Positions 56,286 through 64,000 of a stretch of 64,000 nt of DNA are shown piece after piece. Within the stretch, counting starts at the first letter, position 1. Each line of letters opens with the position of its first letter. The notes under the pieces are model-generated. The model was not told the DNA's origin, did not search any database, and saw only the letters and a program-made list of their open reading frames with translations. The stretch lies in NCBI GenBank assembly GCA_002794775.1, contig NBAY01000001.1, forward strand, positions 1,426,001-1,490,000, written 5' to 3'. The position numbers and the translations under genes are program-made. The DNA is from Porodaedalea pini (lineage: Eukaryota; Basidiomycota; Agaricomycetes; Hymenochaetales; Hymenochaetaceae).

Positions 56286-57077
56286 ATGGTCGTTCCGCTG
56301 GAGCCTTGAGGCCTATCTGTACCTTTTCTTTCTTTTTGGAGCATTACAATAACTTGTCGTCTTAGTTGTATTGCAGTCACTGCCCCTATGAGCATAATAT
56401 GGATTATTTTTTCCATAACCTTCACCAACATAGTCAGTCATAAATCTTAACGGTATCTGCAATCTGAATCTCTGTCACAACGAATAGAGAGCGCGCTGAT
56501 GTTCAACTTCCTTAGCTTACCGCGAGCAGCGATGTCATTGTCGGCTATTAGAGTGAGAAGTCATACGAATTATCCTGATGTCTCTTCTCATGGCACACGA
56601 AGCGAAACGGCGGCGGCGGCGGTTAGCAAACCTTAGCTTTTATGCAAGTATGGTGCAATGAAGCAGAAGAATATTAATCGTGCCGACTGATATAGAGCCG
56701 ACGCAAAAGGCGAAAGCTGGGATAAGCAGTTGTCTATTATTGTACGCCTGTGAAATGACAAGCGGAGTTCCAATCGCGCCAGACTGGTCGACAGATTTGC
56801 TTTACTACTTTTAGTCGAGGCATTATTAGTCTTGCGTGGGTTCGAGCAGGCATTCATATTTTTCCTGGCACTCATCATAGATCATGGGAACAAGGCTCCT
56901 TCAGAGGCCTGATCATCACCGTCATTTCTCTTCGTATCTGCCCCTATACCTGCCCTGCGCCTCACTGCCAACACGACTTCACGTACGCCAAGAAAATCGC
57001 TTTTTGCTCTGCCAGTTCCAAGGAAACGCTACCTACTCATCAGAGCTCTCAAAAGGACAAAAACTCAGACTACTGTG
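56286..57077. other. intergenic
   Basis: Nothing I can support is coded. A short CGG-repeat-like run lies near 56610-56622. Confidence 0.35.
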
Positions 57078-58870
57078 ATGCTTTCCAGAGCTTTCAACGT
57101 ATTTTCTCCGCGACTTCAAACAGGATTTACCAGTAACGATGGATTATTGATGCCGGGAAATGCGACGGTTCAGACGAACGGCGGCTTACCGAAGACTACC
57201 GCTGGAGGAGGACCAGACCAGAGTACTAGTGTCTACACATCCGTCGCTCCAGCGCCGGCACCGGCCACGCCACTGTCTCCAGCTCCAGAACGAACGTCCA
57301 AAGTCTCGAGAGCCACGAAGTACCTGCTACCGCCGGCATATCGTGAACATTTGCGCCTCGAAGACTCGCTTCGGCTTGTGGTGACGAGATCGGGCGTCCC
57401 ATCTTCTGGTATGTGCAGTGCAAGTTAGTCCTATAGCGAAACTCAAGCTTACTAGTATTTGTATTCTGGACTTACAGTCCTCGTCGGGGAGACGAGCCTT
57501 GCTTTGGCGAGCAATCATGCATGGCTCACGCATGTGCTTTCGAACAACACTCTCGATAAGGTATAGCCCTCTTTCGTTCCCGTTGAGAAATCTCGTTATA
57601 TAATTAAAATCAATCGCGGCAGTTGTTTGCGTCGGAGCACCTTGGTATACTTTCTTGCTTCAGCTCCGGACCATCACACTAAACTTTCTGTATGCGCAAA
57701 GGAAACTACGTCCTCGTGCGGTCGACTGAACAGAAGGTTTTCGAGATTATGCCTCTATATGCTCGGATCGGAATGCATCTACTTTTTTACGGTCCGATCG
57801 AAGTACGCACCGTTCTCCTCCCTCTCCGTTTCTCAACGTAGATTGCTACATTAGTTGCGATTTCTTCGCTGGAGAGCCATTCGTAAATTACTCAGGGTAG
57901 AGTCCGTACGTCGTAAGCGATCTTTTAGCTCTCAGTCAGGCAGTACATGTATAGCTTACATATCGCTTAGAGGGCAGGATCTACGATTCAACGGATCGAG
58001 ATGTCGTTCGCGGCCAAATCGCCTCTTTCATCGAAACATATCATATCGACCTCTCCGAGCTTGCTCAACCGGACCTGACCGCCTACAAGGTATGAAGGAG
58101 GCAAACGATTGAACGCAGATATTGAAGGAGCCACAGACCTTCAACGAGTTCTTCAGTCGGAAGCTTCGACCACGAGCACGCCTTCCTGCTTCACCGAATG
58201 ATTGCTCAGTGATCGTCTCTGCTGCGGACTGCAGACTCACGGTCTGGCCGACCTGGGATAGTGCGCGTAAGATCTGGTTCGTTCCTCCGTTCGCCTTGAT
58301 GGATTTTACTTTTAAATACAAGTCTTTATGGATTGTAGGGTCAAAGGCCGACGCTTCACATTGCGGAACCTTGTCAAGTCCCGCAGTCTTGCTCGTGCAC
58401 TTGGTCCTAGACCAGCTCTAGCAATCTGTCGCCTAGCGCCGCAGGACTACCACCGCTTCCACGCGCCTGTTAAAGGCCTGCTCTCATCCATCACACATAT
58501 TCCAGGCGACTACTATACAGTCAATCCACAAGCAGTTAACGAGGACCTGGACGTATTCACTGCAAACACTCGCTCCATTGCTGTCTTTCAGGCATCAGTC
58601 CCGGCAAAAGGGAGTCTGTCGGAGCTCAGAGTTGTGCCGGTGGTTGTTGTTGCCGTGGGAGCATTACTGGTTGGGAGTATTGGCTGGGACAGAAAGCAAG
58701 GAGAAACTGTTGAGAAAGGTGGCGGATTGGGCTACTTCAAGTATGGAGGATCAACTGTGATCTGCATCTTTCCTACGGGTATCATTTGGGATGGAGATCT
58801 TCTGCAGAGCTCTGAGGACGGCATAGAGGTTCTTGTGAAGGCTGGAGAAAAGATTGGAACATTTCCATAA
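57078..58870 (+). CDS. phosphatidylserine decarboxylase
   Basis: This enzyme makes phosphatidylethanolamine from phosphatidylserine. Start ATG 57078. A Pro/Ser-rich head is followed by 'RATKYLLPPAYREHLRLEDSL', 'QKVFEIMPLYARIGMHLLFYG' and, in later exons, 'TFNEFFSRKLRPRARLP', 'VSAADCRLTVWPTWD', 'LAPQDYHRFHAPV' and 'GDYYTVNPQAVNE'. Close to the C-terminus is 'GYFKYGGSTVI', whose GGST equals the LGST-type autocleavage site that creates the pyruvoyl cofactor. The stop is at 58868-58870. There are six or more exons; the middle introns are only roughly placed. The N-terminus has no clear mitochondrial signal, so it may be a non-mitochondrial type. Confidence 0.88.
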
Positions 58871-59094
58871 GTCAGACTTTCTTTGCACAGTATACTTACA
58901 TTCTTCTATATCATACACAAATATTATTTTAGAAGCCGGCTGGAAGTTCCAGCTATCCAGGAAAATAGTAAAATTCCGATCCATTCACTGCTCTCCATGT
59001 GCCGCTGAAGAAAACGTAGAGTAGGAGGGAACAGTGAAGAGAAGAGAAGTGGAGATCCCCTGACGACACAAGCCACTAGTGCAAAGGCGAGGTC
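58871..59094. other. gap between PSD and U2 genes
   Basis: This is the 3' flank of both genes. No other feature is seen. Confidence 0.3.
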
Positions 59095-59241
59095 ATCACG
59101 TCCGCCAAGTTGCATGCAGAGCTCGGCGGGACAAGGGCGGTAAAAATTAGATAACCAAAAATGAGGGCGGTGCCCTCATAATAGCGGTTAAGCTATTAAG
59201 AACAGATACTACACTTGATCTAAGCCAAAGGCCAGAGTGAT
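59095..59241 (-). ncRNA. U2: U2 spliceosomal snRNA
   Basis: The minus strand begins ATCACTCTGGCCTTTGGCTT and continues with the nearly invariant 'AGATCAAGTGTAGTATCTG' block, whose GTAGTA pairs with the intron branch site. Stem IIa (TAATAGC...GCTATTA) and stem IIb (GAGGGC...GCCCTC) follow, then an Sm site ATTTTTGG and a terminal stem CCGCC...GGCGG, as in U2. The 3' end is approximate. Stem I is slightly different from the usual CTCGGCCTTTTGGC. Confidence 0.92.
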
Positions 59242-59594
59242 AGAGATTTTGAGTGATTGGCAGCCTCTTTTTATATGCGTATTAGAGGAATGGTGCACGG
59301 ACCAACTTGAAGTCAGAGCTCGTAATGCACGTGGGAGAGACGCGTTCAGGACGCGTCCTGCACAATATTAATTGTACGATTCAGCCAACTGTCATCTCAA
59401 CCACGATCACCATCTGCATCTCTCGAATTTCTTCTCCTGAGGGCCGTCCAATTCAAGGAAGTGCGCTGCAGCTTACATGTTGAGTCTGTTTATGGATCTG
59501 AGCCCTTCATTTCCGGGTCTCTTTTGGAATACATAATGACAACAAGCTTACAGTACGCTGACACGTCGGCCGTCTTAAGTACCTGGCTGTCTCT
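59242..59594. promoter_or_regulatory. U2 promoter and upstream region of the Rtt106-like gene
   Basis: On the minus strand a TATAAAA-like box (about 59268-59275) lies roughly 30 nt before the U2 start, as expected for an snRNA promoter. The rest serves the divergent gene at 59595 and shows no coding. Confidence 0.5.
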
Positions 59595-61196
59595 ATGAGT
59601 CTGGAATCTGGAATCATGTCCAAGACACCTTATATTGACGCGGTTTCCGCGTCGCTTCCCTCAATTATGAGCGATCTTCTAATGTCTTTTGACGTTTTCT
59701 CACGCGAAAAGCTGGACACACTTGTACGATTCTGCGCAGGCGGAGGGTGTCCTTCGCGCATTGCGGGCCACGCTAACGCATGGACAAGCGGGCAGACGCG
59801 TTTACAGGCACGTCTAGCACGACTTGAGCCGTCGACAGGTGAAAAGCGGACCCGCACAGAGGATGGCGATGAAAATGTTGAGCTGGGCTCGCTGGCAAAT
59901 GGCAGTGGTGTGGCAAACAAAAGGCAGAAGCTGGCAGCAGTAGTGGAGGATGGCGTAGAAGACTCGGAGCCACTATATACACTGCACTCGCTTTCCATTA
60001 CAGCGCCTATTCGAAAGAAAGTCGATATATCAATCACATCAGAAGCAATCCGCCTTACGCACCCGACAAGTGGAAGTCTCGAGGCGCGCATCCCCGTTAC
60101 GACTATCAAACGCGCCTTTCTCGTGTCAAATCTTGGCAAAAACAAGAACAAGGAGCAGTGGGCTATAACGCTCATTTCTGCCGACAGTTTCGATAAGAAA
60201 GCCGACGCCGCTAGTCAAGTTCAACTCACATTCAACGTCGATAAAACCGTCCCTGCAGGCAAAGATGGGTTCAAGACAACAGCAGGAGCCAACGCCGAAC
60301 TAGAGGCACATGCAAGGGGCGACGATACACTACCACTTTTACAAGCGTTCCTCTCGCACCTTCCATCCCATATTGAGCTGCACACTGCTGAAAAAGGTTC
60401 CCAGGCATTCAAATCGAGTGCAGGCCAGCCATACGTCGATGCTTACCTCGGTGCGAAGGAGGGCGCCTTATGTTTTCTACCGCGGGGAATTCTGTGGGCG
60501 AATACGCGCCCATGTGAGTTTTATGCACTCGAAGACCTAGCTCCAGATAGCGACACCCCAGGAATGGGCGGCGTGAAGACACTCAGCGCCACGGGGCGCA
60601 CATTCTCCGCATTCGTTCGACGACGAGGTGCGCCTGGTGCGATCGGAGATAACGACAGTGACTATGGTGAAGCTGAAGAAGGCGAGGAAACGGAGTTCGC
60701 AATGATCGACGGACGTGAATCCGAGAACGTGAACGCATGGATACGCAAGTACCGTAATTTATTCGGAAAGCCTCGTATGGTACGAGAGGCGACAGGATAT
60801 GCTATGGGAGTAGACGTGAAGGGGAAGGGCAAGGGGCGTGCGGATCCGCAGGACATCGTTCAGGCAGACGATGATGACAGTGACGCAAGCGACGAGGACT
60901 ATGCCGCACCGAGCGAGTCTGACGGGGGCGAACCGTCAAGTGATAGTGAGGGCTCTGGTGATGAAGGGGCCGAGCAAGATGAAGAAGAGGAGGCCGACGA
61001 TTCTTGCGAGGAAGGCGGAGAGGATGATGATGATGATGACGAGCTTGATCCAGCAAGACACCCACTCATGAGGCCAGGCGCGATGCCAAAGATGAGTAAG
61101 GCAGCGATGGAGGCTGCTATTGCGATGGTCGCGGGAGACATGGTAGGCTCCGGAGATGAGAAGGAGGAAGATGACGACGTAGACGAGCTGGAGTAA
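59595..61196 (+). CDS. Rtt106-like histone chaperone
   Basis: An intronless frame of 533 residues. The N-terminal half has the first PH-like module ('LYTLHSLSITAPIRKKVDI', 'IKRAFLVSNLGKNKNKEQW'). The second module has 'AYLGAKEGALCFLPRGILWA', 'PCEFYALEDL', 'VKTLSATGRTFSAFV' and 'TEFAMIDGRE', which is the Rttp106-like domain that binds H3-H4. The C-terminal 120 residues are highly acidic, with Asp/Glu/Ser runs, typical of histone chaperones. Expected role: nucleosome assembly in the nucleus. An ATG nine codons further (MSKTPY) is an alternative start. The lack of introns is unusual beside its neighbours. Confidence 0.88.
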   Translation: MSLESGIMSKTPYIDAVSASLPSIMSDLLMSFDVFSREKLDTLVRFCAGGGCPSRIAGHANAWTSGQTRLQARLARLEPSTGEKRTRTEDGDENVELGSLANGSGVANKRQKLAAVVEDGVEDSEPLYTLHSLSITAPIRKKVDISITSEAIRLTHPTSGSLEARIPVTTIKRAFLVSNLGKNKNKEQWAITLISADSFDKKADAASQVQLTFNVDKTVPAGKDGFKTTAGANAELEAHARGDDTLPLLQAFLSHLPSHIELHTAEKGSQAFKSSAGQPYVDAYLGAKEGALCFLPRGILWANTRPCEFYALEDLAPDSDTPGMGGVKTLSATGRTFSAFVRRRGAPGAIGDNDSDYGEAEEGEETEFAMIDGRESENVNAWIRKYRNLFGKPRMVREATGYAMGVDVKGKGKGRADPQDIVQADDDDSDASDEDYAAPSESDGGEPSSDSEGSGDEGAEQDEEEEADDSCEEGGEDDDDDDELDPARHPLMRPGAMPKMSKAAMEAAIAMVAGDMVGSGDEKEEDDDVDELE

Positions 61197-61254
61197 AATG
61201 ATTTTATAAATTTACGACTTATGTCTGTACATGTACGCGGTATATCCTTGATAT

Positions 61255-62456
61255 TTATGGGGTATCAAAAGTGCCAGATATATTAACTGGTGGTCTCAGC
61301 GTCTCGAGGACCTCCGCTCGCGTGCGTGCCCGCACATCCAGCAGTTTCACATGAAGTTGTAGAGTGCCAGCGATAAATCCACGAGCCGTGATAATGAACA
61401 ACAATTCGTCTCCCCAAAGCACAAACTCGTTACGATCGCACCATTCTCTGCGGGCGGGAGTCTCCTCAAACGGCGACGGAAACGCGACGTCAAACACCCG
61501 TTCTGCCTCTCGTTCATCGGCACGGGCACCAGCGCTGATGAACGGGGGCGCCCGACACATACGCCACCAGTGCGCAAAGTGCTCGAAGCGCAAACGCGTA
61601 CCGTCGATGTGCAGGCGCGAGTCGGGGAGGACGGAGACAACAAGCGCGTTCGGCTCCGCATCACAAAATTCGAATGCGGAATATGGCTGACGTTCGAGAA
61701 GGTCCTTCGTCGCGGCACTCAGACAGAGGCGATACGTTGCGGTCGTGTCATTCGCATCAGGCCTCCCGTTCTTGTCGAGGTCTCGGTTGCCTACGAGCCT
61801 AAATTAAGACACTATCAGAGGGGGATGATGCGGCCTTGTTGGCGGACAGCTCACTTGAGGGCAAGGTTGCGTGCGAAGATGATGACGGGCTTTACAGAGC
61901 CGCAATCAAACGAGCAAAGACCGGAAGTAGTGTAGCTGACACTTTCGGGGAAGTTGCCTTGCAGGACGTCCTCGAAGCGCACAACGCGTCCGGAGAAGCC
62001 CGTCCATGCGAAGTCGATAGTGGGCTGACGTGGCGTAGTGAGCTGAGCGTGCAGGCGGGCAAGCCCGTAGAATGCTGCGTCTTCTGCGAGGTTGCGCAGT
62101 GCGCTGCGTGCGTCCATTGTGCGTGGCAGCGCCCGCTCAGCCAGAGGGAGGACTGTGTATCCGCTCATATATTCTACAATGATGGCAAATAGATCTGGGT
62201 TGCGGTCGACGTACACAGTCGTGCTTCCTGCCTCCGCGAAGTCGCCAAAGAAGATGGCGGTGAAGTAATTTGGCCTGAAGGTTTATATATCCGTCAGTCG
62301 TCTACCTGAGGATAGTACCAATGGCAGGACACATTACGCGTCGAATTCGAGCTGATTCTTCCGGAGAGTGAACTCCTCGTCTCGCACAAAAACCGTGTAC
62401 TTCTTTGGCCTTGTTGTTAGAGCTGTTGATGCTGTATATGTTGAAGGACTCGACAT
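61255..62456 (-). CDS. BTB/POZ (T1-type) domain protein
   Basis: The ATG at 62456 gives 'MSSPSTYTASTALTTRPKKY', then the BTB fold: 'TVFVRDEEFTLRKNQLEFDA', the spliced 'NYFTAIFFGDFAEAG' and 'VYVDRNPDLFAIIVEYMSGY', which is the KCTD/T1-like version of BTB used for self-assembly and often for Cul3 binding. An insert with 'ALRNLAEDAAFYGLARL' follows. The C-terminal part ('HFAHWWRMC', 'REWCDRNEFVLWGDEL', 'ISGTFDTP') is uncharacterised. The stop is at 61255. Introns are near 62275-62340 and 61800-61845. It is convergent with the Rtt106-like gene, only 58 bp apart. Confidence 0.8.
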
Positions 62457-62993
62457 GGATGTACAGTGAGATGAACGACGTTGGAATGTATCTTTGCCAC
62501 AAGGCCCTCTCAGAACTTCGTTAAGGACGCCCTAGGATAAGGGATGTGGAACTAGCAAGGGCGTGTGTCATAAGTTCCAGGACTCCAATAAGTGTAGCTT
62601 TATTGCCTGAGCTACAGGGGATCGATCTGTCGTGATAAACGAATAGATAGGAGGCTCTGTCCGGAGAGGCACGATAAATCTGAACACAAACCCATTAGCA
62701 AAGCTCGGTACAACAATTCGGAAAACCCGGACACTCTTAATTAGCTCCTTGATGTACTAGCCAAAATTTCTTTTTTATCGTAAAGTCCGTAAGGTATATC
62801 GTGTAGATTAGAATGTAGTGTAGATGGCGTTGAAAGTGCGTGTCGTATGCCCGTCGCGCCTCGAAGTGGATCGCCATCCACGTGATGATCGACACATCCG
62901 AAACTGGATTTTACTAAACCCAAGTTTTTCGCGCTACTGCACTCGACGACGACCTTCCGCTCGCCGTTGGACACATCGACACACTCAAGAAAA
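62457..62993. promoter_or_regulatory. divergent promoter region
   Basis: These 537 bp separate the divergent BTB and mitochondrial RNA polymerase genes. No coding feature and no clear motif were found. Confidence 0.35.
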
Positions 62994-63972
62994 ATGATCC
63001 CATTGGCACGGCGCTCGTCGCCCAGGAAGCTCGAGACGGCTTTATTGTCCTGCTCTCGCCAAAACCTTCCTCGTCCAGCTCGCCTCTATTCTACGCCCTC
63101 AAAACGCAATCAGGCTCCGGCGTTGGCGACAGCGAGTGCTCCGCCTGTAGAGGACTATGCCCTACACATGCAGAAGACTCAGACAAATGGCGCAGTTGGA
63201 AGTGGTAGTAAGAGCGGCAGCAAAGGTGGTCCGCTTTCGGATGGCCTCCATGACTTTTTGCGACGTAGGACGCCTTATACAATGCTGCCCACCCCCGTCC
63301 CGAGCGACACATCATCTCATATGAACGATGTCATTTTTCCCGGCTCTCCGATGCAGGAATCACTCACTATTATTGATGCTTGTCTTCACGACTGTTACGA
63401 TGTGCACCGCGCTCAGTATATCTTCGACTTGCTACGAGGCAGTACTCAGGGCGAGGCAGTCTTGCAACCCCGTCTCTTCAATCTCTTCCTTGGAGCCTAT
63501 CTTGAAATGGCTCTTGAGAAGGATGGAAATAGCGGAGACGAATGGATGGAAAAGGCTTGGCAACTGTACAATGGAATGGAGAAAGAATGGGAGGCTGCTA
63601 CACCTACGTCTGGCACTTATGCAATCATGCTGAAAACTTGGTTGAGGTATGTTTCGCAGTATTTTCCGGTCTCTCATGCTTATTCTCTCCAATGCAGGAA
63701 ATCTGGCATAAAATATCCTCCGGAAATCCCTTCAGAGCGCACGCCGGCTGACTTATTGCGTTGTATGCTCAACCGAAATATCAACCTCCTTGATGTTGTT
63801 GCAGACCGATCACTTACTTCAAGTGACTCTGCAGAGATTATACAGCATCTATGCCGTGCAGCAGCGGAGATAGGATTGCATAATGTCATCTCTGATTTAG
63901 GCCAAGCGCAGGCGATTGCTGAGGATCCTCTTGCGAATGTCCCGGAAGTGATGCCCGTGAAGGTGGCTAAGG
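62994..63972 (+). CDS. RPO41: mitochondrial RNA polymerase, N-terminal part (runs off the window)
   Basis: The ATG at 62994 opens an Arg-rich presequence ('MIPLARRSSPRKLETALL...LYST'), typical of mitochondrial import. Exon 1 (62994-63646) contains 'PTPVPSDTSSHMNDVIFPGS' and 'ESLTIIDACLHDCYDVHRAQ', a pentatricopeptide-like helical region as in the N-terminal extension of fungal Rpo41. Exon 2 (63698-63972) continues with 'TPADLLRCMLNRNINLLDVV' and ends at a GTGTGT donor; the catalytic polymerase domain must lie beyond the window. The assignment rests on the N-terminal pattern only, so the product name is moderately sure. Confidence 0.65.
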
Positions 63973-64000
63973 TGTGTTGCTCGGTACCAGTTTGTCTGCG

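Overview
The window is nuclear DNA of a basidiomycete fungus, most likely an agaricomycete. The evidence is the many 50-60 nt GT-AG introns, a CaaX pheromone precursor, C-14 sterol reductase, fungal Zn2Cys6 proteins, an F-box protein family and Ty3/Gypsy chromovirus retroelements. Exon models were built by hand from reading frame, splice signals and comparison between paralogues inside the window. Family names come from recognised motifs, not from a database search.

Layout. 0-9 kb: a hAT-type MITE, a truncated DUF7330-like gene, a decayed histidine-phosphatase gene, and two tandem members (here called A and B) of an unusual gene family that joins a Zn2Cys6 DNA-binding domain to a C-terminal two-helix membrane anchor. 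9-24 kb: a mobile-element island. It holds a solo LTR, a TA-duplicating MITE, and an old chromovirus (11594-24118) split by a young, intact copy of a related element (15277-21519). The young copy shows identical LTRs, a 5-bp target duplication, a candidate -1 frameshift site, a candidate self-priming site, and a Gag plus Pol with chromodomain. 24-34 kb: a hairpin minisatellite, a His-rich hypothetical gene, a hemerythrin-domain gene, the third Zn2Cys6/membrane gene (C, minus strand), an MFS drug-type transporter and an SDR oxidoreductase. 34-46 kb: an MFS monocarboxylate-type transporter with a relic exon beside it, a second hAT MITE, an F-box gene with a decayed paralogue, and uroporphyrinogen-III synthase with an apparent frameshift. 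48-64 kb: conserved housekeeping genes (ERG24, mitochondrial tricarboxylate carrier, DIM1, phosphatidylserine decarboxylase, U2 snRNA, Rtt106-like histone chaperone, BTB protein, N-terminus of mitochondrial RNA polymerase) with a duplicated-module pheromone precursor among them.

The three Zn2Cys6/membrane paralogues are the most interesting content. They share exon phases, an acidic linker ending in an 'EELDIVD'-type motif, two hydrophobic helices and a conserved tail with a WFL-x-DFR core. Two of the three keep a perfect zinc cluster. They could be membrane-tethered regulators released by proteolysis, but that function is inference. The retroelement island lies between members B and C. The older element's LTRs differ only at CpG sites by my count, which points to cytosine methylation as the force eroding it.
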